From Bryum argenteum (Eukaryota > Streptophyta > Bryopsida > Bryales > Bryaceae): a DNA stretch of 64,000 bases. The DNA is taken from positions 28,486,758-28,550,757 of the forward strand of contig CM073323.1 of NCBI GenBank assembly GCA_037043015.1, written 5' to 3'. A program made the position numbers and the translations under genes. The notes under the pieces were generated by a model. It had not been told where the DNA came from. It saw only the letters and a program-made list of their open reading frames with translations, and ran no database searches. Positions within the stretch are counted from its first letter, which is position 1. Every line of letters starts with the position of its first letter. Shown here one piece after another: positions 43,366 through 54,764 of the stretch.

Positions 43366-45710
43366 ATGCAATCTCTTCTGGAGCTGCGCAGTATAGCGGC
43401 GGTAGCAAGCATTTCCCTCGGAAACGCTGAAAAGCACACTCTCTCGCGGAGTTTCGCACCCGTGAAGTTGCCGCAGAATCGCGAATGCTTTGATGGATTG
43501 GCAATTCGAGCTTCCGCAAATTCGAATGCGCCGGTTGCAAATGCGCTCAATGCTCCGGTGGAAGCTGCTCCGAAATCTGGTAAGCGATTTCAGTGCTTCT
43601 CTATGAAAGCTCGTACAATTCTCCTGGGAAAATGCAGCTAGGTAGATATTCGTCAAGTGCAAGAATTGATGCAGAGGCAATGTTTCGGAATTGAAAAAGC
43701 TCAGGTAGACAAGAACTTCGTGAACTAGTCACCGGTAGCGCTTTGGTGTAGATCTTTCCGACGAAATTCAGTGTAGCTCGGATCGGAAGGTTAAAGTATG
43801 TCCTGGCTTTTAGAAGCGATAATGTGTTTTTCTGGCTGTGATTCTCGAAGTTTGTGAAATGTTGCTAGTGAAGCTTTTATTTTAGAGCGCTGGATTGCTT
43901 TGAGTTTTATAGACCTTGCTTGACAGTAGTCTTATCTTGGCGGGAAATGGCCAGAAGGACCAGGGCCCGGCTATGGTCAAAGGAATCTTGGACTCCCGAC
44001 AACAGGAGCAATGGAGGTCGGTGGATTCTCCATCGAAGGAGTATCAGTAGGAGGGCAAGAGACGTGTGTCATGCTTCCAGCTTTTAAGGTTGCTTTCGAT
44101 ATCGGTCGGTGCCCGAAGCGAGCTGTGGAACAGGAGCATCTTCTCATCACTCACGCGCACATGGACCACATCGTGAGCTCTTCTTTCTAATCCTCATGGT
44201 TTTTTTCCTAGCCTGTGGAGAAGTTGTTTCTGATGCTCTACATTGGCAGGGTGGACTTACCATGTACATCGCCTCTCGAGCTCACTTGAAGCGGAAGGTG
44301 CCGACGGTGATTGTGCCGAATTGTATCAAGCCCGTGGTTGAGGAACTTCTCGCAGTGCAGCGACGTCTGGACGATTCGCCATTGCCAGTTAATCTGATCG
44401 GAATGGAAGTAAGTTGATGTTTCCCTTTTGAGATAAAGCTACTTTCTTTTGTAGTCTTAAACGCTGCCCTAACATGTGGTGCATCTGATGCCAGATTGGA
44501 GGGACGTTCAATCTCGGCAAAGGATACATTGTGAAGTCTTTCAAGACCTATCATGTTGTGCCAAGCCAGGTAATTAAAACGATGGTGAAATGAGTTAAGC
44601 TGTGTTGCATGGATTGCCAATCTAACAATATCGTGTGCCTTGTCAGGGGTATGTCATCTACTCAGTTAAGGACAAGCTGAAAGCTGAGTACACCAGTCTT
44701 CCTGGGAAGGAACTCAAAGCTTTGAGAATGTCGGGCGTTCAGGTATAGACATGTCATTTCTTATTCATAGCTTATTTAGTACTATTGAAGCTCCATAGAC
44801 TGTCTTTCATTATTATCTGCCTATCAATCTGGGTAGGGCATTGCAATTTCATCAACGTCTTGTTCTAAGGGCTTAAGATTATTTTGACCCTGAGCAGCTC
44901 ACCGAATCTGTTCAAACTCCTGAGGTTGCATTTACGGGCGATACTACATGCAATTTCTTTCTGGATCCAGCGAATGAGGATATCTTAAATGCGAAGCTGC
45001 TGATCGTGGAGGTAGGTGTTTCTCACAAGCTACAAGCTACAGATAAGGTTCATTTGAACATGTGTTATCATGGGCATGTTATCTCAATCTATGAGTAGCA
45101 AGTAGTTGTCATGGAGGAATATCTCGTACGTTGCAGAGGAGGTGATAGAGTACTGGACTGAATCCTGACGGAATTCGATTTTTGCTTGAATCGTCTGTTT
45201 GCCGCAGTCAACATTTTTGGATGAGTACATGTCTTTGGCAAACGCCACCGAATATGGTCATATGCATTTGTTCCAGGTACGTAGATCACTTTTTATTAAA
45301 AGATTATGTTTCACTAAATTGTAGGTTCAGCTTCTGTGGATTGGTTGCTAGTGTAAAATCTTGTATGTCGGATCGATTCCATCTCGCCATAGTCTTCTGA
45401 AATCGTTTCAATCTTTCTTGCTTGCAGATCCTTGAGCACGCGGAAAAAATTAAGAATCAGAATATAGTTCTGATTCACTTTTCTGCACGGTATTCACAGG
45501 AGGTAATCTCTTAGGTTCCTTCACAAAAGCTACAATGGATATCTGATGGCACGAACTTTTTGATATAAAAGTCATTGGAAATGTTGTAGAATGTGCCTCT
45601 GAATGTTGGTACTTGTGTGGCAGGCTATTTTTGAGGCAATTGAGAAGATCCCTCCTCCGCTGAAAGGCAGAGTACATGCACTTACCGAAGGCTTTACTAG
45701 AAACAAGTAG
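43366..45710 (+). CDS. TRZ2: tRNase Z, short form, plastid type (TRZ2-like)
   Basis: Nine exons: 43366-43579, 43955-44172, 44250-44408, 44495-44569, 44647-44742, 44898-45011, 45208-45276, 45428-45502 and 45624-45710. All introns are GT-AG and the frame closes, giving 368 residues. tRNase Z removes the 3' trailer of precursor tRNAs before CCA addition. The zinc motif HAHMDH is at 138-143, preceded by FDIGRCP. Further metal or active-site residues are His217 (KTYHVVPSQGY), Asp269 (FTGDTT) and His332 (VLIHFSARY), and the protein ends in the family TEGF motif. The first 70 residues are Ser/Ala/Arg-rich (MQSLLELRSIAAVASISLGN), as in a plastid transit peptide. An upstream in-frame ATG at 43294 would add 24 residues with acidic content, which is less typical. 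The length matches plant short-form enzymes. All catalytic residues I can place are intact. Confidence 0.95.
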
Positions 45711-46930
45711 TCGAACTGGATTTAAATTATACTTCTCTGAGAAGTTTTGATGGATATCAGAACACGGTCCAGACGACCCTTGGTACATACTGCAGAGATT
45801 TTCCCGTCATTCCGCAGAATGTGTCTTAAAAGACCGTGACATTCTTTTATTGCTAGCGGTAGACCAACAAAGTATTTTGATGATGAATGAATACCTGTTT
45901 TGCGGCAGTATCACATATTATGGGATTTGAAACTCAAAATTTTGAGAGCACATCATGTCAGAGAAATATTGTGTTCCTGCTCAGAGAAACGTTTTCAAGC
46001 AGCAAGCACATCTGCTGCTATCGATGCGGGTGATCGATTACCTTTCAATTGAGAATCTTCAAGCCTAGAATTCTCATAGTTGGCAGAGTTCATGGCAGCG
46101 AATTGATTTCCATGGCAAAACATAAACTTGTGATTGGTTTTGTGAGTGTAAGAGGATCCAGAAATCAAGGGGTTCAAAGCATCCCACATGCGGCCCTTAG
46201 TTGGACCGATACATTACTCATCAAAATTCAAGACAGCCAGGACTCTGAGTATATACAAAATACAAGAACCTGTCGATCTCACTGAGTCTTTAGATTCATC
46301 AAATTAGAAGAAAAATGGACTTGAGTCCGAGGCTCGAAGGGTACAAAATGAATGCAAAGGGGGAGGGCGTTCATGAAACGATAGCAAGCTGACATGGCTC
46401 ATTGGGCCGAGGAAGTGAGACTGACGGGTGACTCGTCCGGGTACCTATCAAATATTATTGAACAACTTGATGGTATAAGGCCATGGAGAATTTCTTTATA
46501 CCCTTTTCTACGATCCCTCTTACACACATTGGAGAGGCTAAGTTCATGATTGTAACCCTTGGTTTGTTGATTTTTTGGAGTAATTTCACTTCAAGGGTAC
46601 GTGGATTCATCTTTTTTTTGGTTGTAATAAGCATACCACACTCTAATAGATCAGTAAAAAAATTAAGGAAAAGTGAAAAATATAATAATTTATTTTGACC
46701 GTTATTAGAAGCACAATTAAAATTGATACTTAGTGTCATTCTGCTCAAGTCATTACCGCCGTCACTTTTTTGCCATTTTCTACTAGTGACAAAGCACGTC
46801 ATTAAAGTGAACTTGCTTTGTCTAGTGGCGTTAAGGCCCAATCGGTTAAAGCCTAATTGGTCCAGGATTAAACGTATGTACTTAACAACAAAATATGAGG
46901 AAGAAAAGTATCGTATATGAAAAGTGAGGG
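45711..46930. other. 3' flank of tRNase Z and intergenic DNA
   Basis: 3' UTR by position, then spacer. The minus frame at 46455-47003 (182 codons) has no domain features and is interrupted in character by AT-rich runs; it is not called a gene. Confidence 0.35.
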
Positions 46931-47160
46931 TGAGGGATGTTATAGTGGGCGGATGTCCGGTTCGCCCGCCCGCCCAACACCCTTGTCGAATAGAAGTCTT
47001 CACCCACCCAATGAAATCAACATGGCATTGACTATTTGGTGAAATAAAAAATTGACAATGTAGCTATGCCTAGGTGAAAAATTAGCGACGTGGTTGCCAC
47101 ATGCGCGCCACGTTCGTGCAAGGTGGAGGCCAAGTGAGATAGGCGACAGGGCGCTAGGCT
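46931..47160. repeat. Fragment related to the GC-rich inverted-repeat element at 58.8 kb
   Basis: TTATAGTGGGCGGATGTCCG, then CGCCCGCCCGCCC, then a TTGACT..TTTGGTGAAATAAAAA stretch and GCGCGCCACGTTCGTGC follow the same order as the left arm at 58770-58960 (CATACCGGGCGGGCACG, CCGCCCGTCCG, GTTGACTTTTAATTTAGGTA, CGCGCCACGTACG). It is a diverged, truncated relative. Confidence 0.45.
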
Positions 47161-48097
47161 CCTAGACTCGCTTAGGGCATGAATCTCGAAGTCCAGGAAC
47201 CCCCTAGATATATCTCACAGCGCGGGACCCGACCCTGGTGCAGACTTCAGAGCATTAGACCTGAGTACCTGACCGATGTGCAGATGTCTCGGTGCAGTTG
47301 TCAAATTGGACAATTTACTATTCATCACATTGGACGTTCGGTAATCTAATGTATGTGCAATGTTTCTCAACTCTATAAGTTAGTGCCCGATTGCTGGCAT
47401 TGATACATCGATTACTTACAAGATTCGACTGCTTGTGCATATATTCCTCTTTTATTCTGCTAGAAGAGGAATACTACACCTAAGCCCGCCTTTATGTAAC
47501 AGCTTACGACCTACCATAAGACTGTAGTGTGAAACATTGTACAATATCCCACTTTGGAATACTGTCATGAGAGTGGGAGAGATTTTGCGTTAGGTTTTGA
47601 TACTGTACATTAGATTACCGCATTGAATTCCACGCAAATCATACTACCAACTCAAGATTTAGCCGAGTGAGATAGTCATGACTCCAGTGTAAAGTGTCTT
47701 CTCACTTGAAGAGGAGGTCAGAGGTCAGGAGGTTTCTCAAGAGACACATACAAAGAGCAAACAGAATGAAGATGGCCCATCACCATCAATCGAACAGTGT
47801 ACACAACCCGACTGTTTTATTGATGATATACAGATTCGTGGATTTACAGACACCTCAATCTGTACTACATGACCTGCCTTTACAATCTACATAAACTGGA
47901 CTACCATCGCAAAGTAGCATGCCAATGCAATTTGCATGCAGTCCCCTCAGACTTCCACAAACATACACACAATCTAGCTACCGACACTGCCTACACACCC
48001 GCTAGCCACCTCAATGTACTTGCACTGAAATGTAGCAACCTTGAGTGGTATCAGAACAACAAACTAGACACTTTGCACTTTTATCTCTTGCACAGAT

Positions 48098-48574
48098 TTA
48101 CACGATCACGACGACGCCCAGCTTCAACAGATCCAGGACCGTCAGTTTTACGCCCAAGAACAGCACCGTCAGCTGCTTCGTCTTCACATCTTCCACGCAG
48201 TCCAGCACGATCTGGTACACGTCGCCGACCAGCGTCGCCTTCGTCAAGTCGATCACCACGCGTACCTTGGCCAGCTTCACTCCGATGATCTCCAGGTCCA
48301 CGTACACCAAGTTGGCCACCACCAATGTCGTTGTCACGGGCTTCAGCACTGTCGTCGCCTTGGCAGGGCACAGCTGGCCCGTGGCACCTAGGCCAACATA
48401 CACCCTGATGTCGTGGTAGCATAGATTGAGGTTGACCTTGACAGCCAGTTTCACTTTCAGGCCCACACCCAAGTCCAGCTTCCTGGAGCCCTGGACGGCT
48501 GTGGCCTCCGCTGCCACGCAGAACGCGGCCATCACCAGACCCAGCAGAGCCAGAGTTCTCATCGAAGCCGCCAT
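48098..48574 (-). CDS. Small secreted protein of unknown family, copy 1
   Basis: A 158-residue single-exon protein. The first about 25 residues (MAASMRTLALLGLVMAAFCV then AAEA) are a typical signal peptide. The mature part is unusual: alternating Val/Leu/Ile and Lys/Asp stretches (LGVGLKVKLAVKVNLNL, VYVDLEIIGVKLAKVRVVID) suggest a beta-rich fold. There are three mature Cys at 52, 69 and 126. No catalytic motif or known domain was recognised. The coding DNA is far GC-richer than its surroundings. A TATA box (TATAAA on minus, 48698-48693) lies about 120 bp upstream of the ATG, so the 5' UTR is about 90 nt. The product is identical to that of copy 2 at 53776. The signal peptide and high expression-type codon use suggest an abundant secreted or vacuolar protein; function is unknown. 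Confidence 0.8.
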   Translation of the reverse strand: MAASMRTLALLGLVMAAFCVAAEATAVQGSRKLDLGVGLKVKLAVKVNLNLCYHDIRVYVGLGATGQLCPAKATTVLKPVTTTLVVANLVYVDLEIIGVKLAKVRVVIDLTKATLVGDVYQIVLDCVEDVKTKQLTVLFLGVKLTVLDLLKLGVVVIV

Positions 48575-48692
48575 GACTGAGGAGCGATGTGCAGACAGAC
48601 TGATCGAGCTGAGAAGCTAGACTGACCTTGCAAGCAGGAAGCGGGAGCTAGAGCGAGTGAGAAGATGATTCGACCTGAGGGATGCAGCTGGC

Positions 48693-48698
48693 TTTATA
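48693..48698 (-). promoter_or_regulatory. TATA box of secreted-protein copy 1
   Basis: TATAAA on minus, preceded by GAG. The corresponding site of copy 2 has the MITE insertion directly before it. Confidence 0.6.
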
Positions 48699-48890
48699 CT
48701 CGCTGGAGCATGTATTACGCTTGTTCAAAAATCGTGAGGGAAGCAGAGAAGCTCTCACGTCGCTAGTCGCTACTCGCAGCAGCAGAAAGCGGAGGATGTC
48801 GTGTCCATCGATCCATGAATCAATGGGTGCATGGGCACGATAAACAATTGATCAGCAAGTTGTGTGGACCAACTGTAGTCCATGTGGTGG

Positions 48891-51800
48891 CCGATGCTAA
48901 GCAATGAACAGACTGGCAATGTTTGAGTAGGGCCTGGGAGAGGTCACAGTTCCCTCCAATGTTCCGTGACTTTTCGGAACGGGAACCGACGGTGCAATGC
49001 AATTGAAAAAAGTGTGCCCGATCACCTTCGATGCCGGGTTCTTCACGGATTAAATTGTGTCCGAAATGGATGCAACAACCAGGACTGTGATGAAGCAGCG
49101 GTCAACTGTTGTTAACCTGATCTCCAGGGGGTAAGAAAGCAGTCTGTGTATCCTACCCGATATGTAAATTCTGGTACAGAAAGATTGTCTACCTGCGATT
49201 TGTGGTTTGTTTGGGTTTCGGTTGATGCATAATCGAGGAATCTGAACAGGTTGTTTCGCACCCAGGAAGGACGCGGGCGCTCCTCAGTGGGTTCTACTGT
49301 TAGTGAGTGAGTTACTACTTACGTGAGTGATGGAGAATGAAAAACTCTCATTCCGTGGTTTCAGAGTGTTTGTCGGTTTGGTGAGGCTGACACTTTCTCA
49401 TTTTTGATTCGATCATGATTAGCTCGATGATGATGCAATCTGTAGTCTGTTATGATGTCAGGTTTACTGTACTGAAGTCAAGGACAATCTTCATAAATGG
49501 GAGCGCATGGGTGAATATATTCTCAGTCGTGAAAAATGATTGCAAGAGATGTGCAAAGGGGGAAGGAATCATCTAACCCAGGGGTGTGAGAATACTCCTA
49601 TGGAGCTTGTCTTTTTTCGGCCAGCAATCCCGTCAAAAGAAATATTTGTTGTGCAGTTCACCGTGGCTGTCTGTTGAGATAAAGTAAAATACAATAATGA
49701 TTTCTTTGGACCCCTTGTTGCAAACCTTTATTTGTCCCTGTATGTATTTTACCCATGCGTTCCCCTCTACGAGAATTCTCCCAAGTTCGTTCTACACAAT
49801 TCCGGGAAGACAATTTCAAGGAGATAAGACAGCTGAGGTTGTCTTATACTCTTTGCAGAGATTCCTGAAATGTACACTCAAGATTCATCCTAGGATAGGG
49901 AAGGTCGTGAATAACGCTGAATTGTGACTCACTCAGATTGTACCAAACTGTTGAATGTGGAAAAGGACCCTAGCAACCACGCCAGTAAATGGACATCACC
50001 TGTGCATCTTATGGATGTCATGTCCCCGATTCCGTGAAGTTTCAACGAAGATCAAAATATCATGTGAGTTACCATGTCCTTTTAATTGTTTTTTTTGGAG
50101 TTAGTCTAATCATTTTTCCCTGGCAGAGATAAATTACAGAGAAAAAGTTACAGGCGGCTGAATCACACCTCTGTGCCCTTGGCTGTAGAGGGAGAGGTAC
50201 AGCCGTATGACCTTTTATTTTTGGGGTCAGTCATGTTCCCATACGCTTGTCATGTCCCCGTATCCATATTTAGTTTTCATTTTTGGATTTAGTCATGACA
50301 CCAGGTCCAATTCAGAGACGCCCGTACATTAGAATTTAGAATCATTCATCGTGTGTTGTACCGACCGTTTTTGGAGCCCACATAGAATTGCATACCCTCG
50401 GAGCTCCCTGTGCTAGCTTCACAGATGTCACCACACCAGCTCTCTCGACATGCTTTGGTCGCTATAAGCCCGAGACGGCGGGAACTGAGGACCACTTTTG
50501 GATTATTATTTATTTATTATTTTTCAAACAGTCGATGTATTAATCAATTGAGCTGAGGTCCACTTTTGGACCCCGTGCATGTGCTTCCCTCAGTTCCCTG
50601 CACCATCGATTCAATAAAATTTCAACTTCAGCACCGTATGTTGAATGTTTTGAGATTGGGAAATGTCAACGATACGATTGATTAGACTAGCATATTCGAA
50701 ATGTGCTTCGTCCAGTGAAGCATGAAACCGTGAGTTTCGAGCGTATCATCTTGGCCTAACTGTCAAACTTACCCGCAGTTGTCCTGAATGCTGAAAATGA
50801 GTGTGCCATTTTTACCTGGAGCCAGGTTGAGTACTAGTTGGTTCCACCCTTCATTCGTTTCACGTGCACTTCACGGTGCCGTAAACGGAAGATATTCCCC
50901 TTCACCACGTACTCGAAAATTTCTCATACTTCTTTTTATGCACTGCCATTTTCGTATCGAAGCATCGTATGCTGTTAGTGATGATCGATACCCTCAGTTA
51001 TGGCCGTCTGGCGTGGTAAAATATGGCATGTGCACAGCTTCTTGTGAGCTGTATGAGGTTACCACTCAAGTAAGGTCCATGTACTGAAGTGATCTATGTA
51101 TCCGCGACGGCAAAATCGTCGCTTGTCACATGTAACACACTGCACTGCCTGATTATGCTGACCTGCAATTGCATGTCTGACTTGTACCGTTCCTACTCTA
51201 GAATCACAGATGTCACCACAGGAGGAGGGTCGACTTCCTTACGCTACGACAAGCTCATCGAATGCTGAGATTAGAGCATCCGTTGTCGTTACCACTACCT
51301 GTGCCCTGCAAACGCGAAGAGCAGGGAGGCTTGCCGGGCCACCTCATTTGCTGCGGGGAGAAGAAAGAATCTCATTCGCCCATCGCAACCCAATGCAACC
51401 CAATGTTGAGTGGCCGTGTGTGATTCGCCTTACTTGCATATTCTCTCCCCCAAAGATCTTGGGGATCTTTTGATTCTCTCTCGAGTTTGTCCTCATGGTA
51501 TCAACATGAGCAAGATTGCTCCACTCCAAGGAGGACAATTTGCCAAGACCAGACCTCAAGTAACCTGAGCGCAAGTTGTAGAGAGAGGGAAGCAAGAACC
51601 ATTGTGGGCCTTGCTGTCCCACCTTCCTCCTTTGTGCCGTTGGCCGGCGCATGTGCGGTGCTTGTAAGGAATGTCTTATTCTATTCTGTGTCCATGCACT
51701 ATTGAATTCTTTAGAATGTCAAAGTAAAATATATGAAATTGAAAGATCCAAAAAGTACAAAGAAAGGATAGAGGGACATCATAATATGATATTCATGATT

Positions 51801-53019
51801 CAATCATCGACTAGACACATCTATTGGATGCAAGTGATTTACATTTACTGACGTGGTTGCCAAGATCTTTTTCCACATTCAACAGATTGGGCATATTTTG
51901 AGTGGCAATTCAACGTGATGTACTACCTATCGTATTTTAAGATGAATCTTCCTAGTGTGTACATTTCAGAATCCCTGTAGAAAGTATGAGAAACCCTCAC
52001 ATGTGTCATCTTATATAAATATTCTTTTTAAAATTGTTTTACTAGAAGAAATCTAGGTGAATTCTCTAACCCCTTTTGCACAACTTTTGCAATCATTCTC
52101 ATGACTGAGAATATTTCACCCTTGCGTTCTCATGTACGAAGATTGTCCTTGATTGTCTTTGAGACTCAACCAACTTGAGGAGCGGTTGATAGTGTGGGCT
52201 CGATGACTTGGATCGAGTAGATGGACACTCCTAACCTCTTGACCTCGGATTTATGGTGATGTGGTGGTTTTTTGATTAGACAAGAGGACAAAGGTTACAC
52301 TCCATAACCTTGGCCTTCTTCGTAATCTACTACTTACCCTCATCAAAGATTTTTATTATCTCGTGTAGACTCCTGCTCCTATCGTATTTGTTTAGAATTC
52401 TCCTGTGCAAGCAATGACGAAGCTCTTTTGCAGCTCTGATTGCATCCAAAGCGGCGATGCGTGTTCCGTTATGACTTATGAGGTGCTTATAAATTTGAAC
52501 TTCATTGGTGAGACAAGGTTTTTGAATACTTTGTGCTGTTTTTTTTATGGATCACTTCAATGTAATGAATGTGGAGACTATTGGTCATGAGAGAGTACAC
52601 CACAAGCTTGAGTAATGATAAAACTTATCTTCCTTGCCTGTGTTCATTTATAATTCACTTCTAGACAATCATGTCTGCCATTGAAGTTGTTCAATCTTCT
52701 AGTGTGACGAGATTAAGATGTTTCGTAACCCCTAGATCTCGGAACTTATGTGACAAGTTTTGACTGGGCGCGATAATGGCGCACTTTGCTTTTACCTTGC
52801 ATGGCATTTGATGTATTCTGGCCACGTCTTAAACGACGAAATATTGGGAGTCTCATGGAAATATGGCGAAATATGGCGACGACGATGCATACGAACTTTG
52901 GTTCTCGTGCATTGTTAAGTGACTAAGGAGATATTTCATGGAAAAAAGAACATACTACACAACCCTTGCTTTGCATCCGTTTGCTAGGATCTATCTCACC
53001 AAAAACTTGTTCTATTCAT
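48891..53019. other. Spacer between the two duplicated copies
   Basis: About 4.1 kb with no recognised gene. Frames at 50788-51087 and 51210-51652 show no family resemblance. A possible very short LTR-like segment at 51404-51495 is discussed among rejected items. The rest holds nothing I can support. Confidence 0.4.
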
Positions 53020-53775
53020 TATGTATGTGAAACGTTCCTCACTCTATGAGTGCTTGATTGCAGGCCTTGTTACATCAATTACTAACAATAACTCGACTGC
53101 TTGCTTGTAAATATTTTGTTTCGGTCGAAAAGAGGATTTCTACACCTACACCATCCTCTCTGCACTCTGCAGGCTGCACCGGCTCACGATCTATCAAGTG
53201 TCAACCACAAGACTGTAATTTGAAACATTGTAAAATATTCCACTCCGGAAAACTGTCATGACATTGGAAGAGATTTTAAGCGTTAGGTTTCGATACTGTA
53301 CATTACATCACCGCGTTGAAATCCACACTACCGATACTACCAACTCAAGATTTAGCCGGGTGAGAAAATCATCACTCCCGTATAAAGTGTCTTCTCTCTC
53401 CCAGAGGAGGATTCTCAGCTGACACATTCAAAGAGCAAACAGAATGAAGATGGCCCATCATCACCAACCAAACAGTGTACACAACCCGACTGTTTTATTG
53501 ATGATATACAGATTCGTCGATTGACACACACCTCAATCTGTACTACATGAACTGCCTTTACAATCTACATAAACTGGACTACCATCGCAAAGTAGCATGC
53601 CAATGCAATTTGCATGCAGTCCCCTCAGACTTCCACAAACATACACACAATCTAGCTACCGACACTGCCTACACACCCGCTAGCCACCTCAATGTACTTG
53701 CACTGAAATGTAGCAACCTTGAGTGGTATCAGAACAACAAACTAGACACTTTGCACTTTTATCTCTTGCACAGAT

Positions 53776-54252
53776 TTACACGATCACGACGACGCCCAGC
53801 TTCAACAGATCCAGGACCGTCAGTTTCACGCCCAAGAACAGCACCGTCAGCTGCTTCGTCTTCACATCTTCCACGCAGTCCAGCACGATCTGGTACACGT
53901 CGCCGACCAGCGTCGCCTTCGTCAAGTCGATCACCACGCGTACCTTGGCCAGCTTCACTCCGATGATCTCCAGGTCCACGTACACCAAGTTGGCCACCAC
54001 CAATGTCGTTGTCACGGGCTTCAGCACTGTCGTCGCCTTGGCAGGGCACAGCTGGCCCGTGGCACCTAGGCCAACATACACCCTGATGTCGTGGTAGCAT
54101 AGATTGAGGTTGACCTTGACAGCCAGCTTCACTTTCAGGCCCACACCCAAGTCCAGCTTCCTGGAGCCCTGGACGGCTGTGGCCTCCGCTGCCACGCAGA
54201 ACGCGGCCATCACCAGACCCAGCAGAGCCAGAGTTCTCATCGAAGCCGCCAT
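53776..54252 (-). CDS. Small secreted protein of unknown family, copy 2
   Basis: A 158-residue protein identical to that of copy 1 (48098-48574). Within the coding sequence I see only two differences, both silent (a Val codon in GVKLTV and a Lys codon in VKVKLAV/KLAVK region), plus near-identical 3' flank. Signal peptide, Val/Lys-rich body and Cys residues 52, 69 and 126 are unchanged. The promoter differs strongly. The TATA box on minus (54376-54371) is kept, but the DNA directly upstream is a 195-bp palindromic MITE, so upstream elements are pushed about 198 bp away. Coding identity with a different promoter suggests that either expression has diverged or the copy is new. No function was recognised. 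Confidence 0.8.
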   Translation of the reverse strand: MAASMRTLALLGLVMAAFCVAAEATAVQGSRKLDLGVGLKVKLAVKVNLNLCYHDIRVYVGLGATGQLCPAKATTVLKPVTTTLVVANLVYVDLEIIGVKLAKVRVVIDLTKATLVGDVYQIVLDCVEDVKTKQLTVLFLGVKLTVLDLLKLGVVVIV

Positions 54253-54370
54253 GACTGAGGAGCGATGTGCAGACAGACTGATCGAGCTGAGAAGCTAGAC
54301 TGACCTTGCAAGCAGGAAGCGGGAGCTAGAGCGAGTGAGAAGATGATTCGACCTGAGGGATGCAGCTGGC

Positions 54371-54376
54371 TTTATA
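54371..54376 (-). promoter_or_regulatory. TATA box of secreted-protein copy 2, abutted by a MITE
   Basis: TATAAA on minus. The GAG just before it (minus strand) is the target duplication of the MITE, so the insertion is immediately upstream of the TATA box. Confidence 0.6.
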
Positions 54377-54379
54377 CTC

Positions 54380-54574
54380 CACTACTAGGATTTGACCCTG
54401 TTTGCTACGTTTGGGTTTTCACTAAAGCCACTTCAGGGGTGTAACGCTAGCTACGTTTTTGCTAAAACGTAGCTTCTGAAACTACGTTTTAGCAAAAACG
54501 TAGCTAGCGTTACACCCCTGAAGTGGCTTTAGTGAAAACCCAAACGTAGCAAACAGGGTCAAATCCTAGTAGTG
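54380..54574. mobile_element. CACTA-type MITE, 195 bp, perfect 93-bp inverted arms
   Basis: The arms 54380-54472 and 54482-54574 are exact reverse complements around a 9-base loop. The ends read CACTACTAGGATTTGACC. The duplication CTC flanks both sides (54377-54379, 54575-54577), and the same locus in copy 1 has a single CTC, proving insertion. CACTA ends and a 3-bp target fit the En/Spm superfamily. Absence of any arm mismatch implies a young insertion or a structure kept by its own transposition. Confidence 0.96.
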
Positions 54575-54764
54575 CTCGCTGGAGCAAGTATTACTCCTGT
54601 TCAAAAATCGTGAGGGAAGCAGAGAAGCTTTCACGTCACTAGTCGCTACTCGCAGCAGCAGAAAGCGGAGGATGTCGTGTCCATCGATCCATGAATCAAT
54701 GGGTGCATGGGCACGATAAACAATTGATCAGCAAGTTGTGTGGACCATCTGTAGTCCATGTGGT

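Larger units (their letters stand above)
47340..48890. repeat. Direct duplication, copy 1
   Basis: Collinear with 53020-54764. The outer left part (47340-47750) is clearly related but heavily diverged. From about 47835 to 48690 the two copies differ at only a handful of bases. The far side (48690-48890) again shows more differences. The block includes the whole secreted-protein gene, its 3' region and its TATA box (TTTATA on plus at 48693-48698). Confidence 0.93.
53020..54764. repeat. Direct duplication, copy 2 (with MITE insertion)
   Basis: Same orientation and order as 47340-48890, 5.7 kb away. It differs from copy 1 mainly by the 195-bp MITE plus CTC duplication in the promoter, and by diverged outer parts. 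Confidence 0.93.

Noticed and set aside
46455..47003. A 182-codon minus frame
   Set aside because: No recognisable domain, AT-rich runs and overlap with a fragment of the GC-rich repeat; not supportable as a gene.
47869..48422. Plus-strand frames over the secreted-protein gene (also at 53547-54097)
   Set aside because: Antisense shadows of the GC-rich gene; the minus frame has a signal peptide, a TATA box and only silent differences between copies.
51404..51510. Possible miniature LTR retrotransposon: TG..CA segment of 92 bp followed directly by TGGTATCA (primer-binding-site-like)
   Set aside because: No second LTR or polypurine tract was found downstream, and TGGTATCAACATG departs from the usual initiator-Met tRNA complement.
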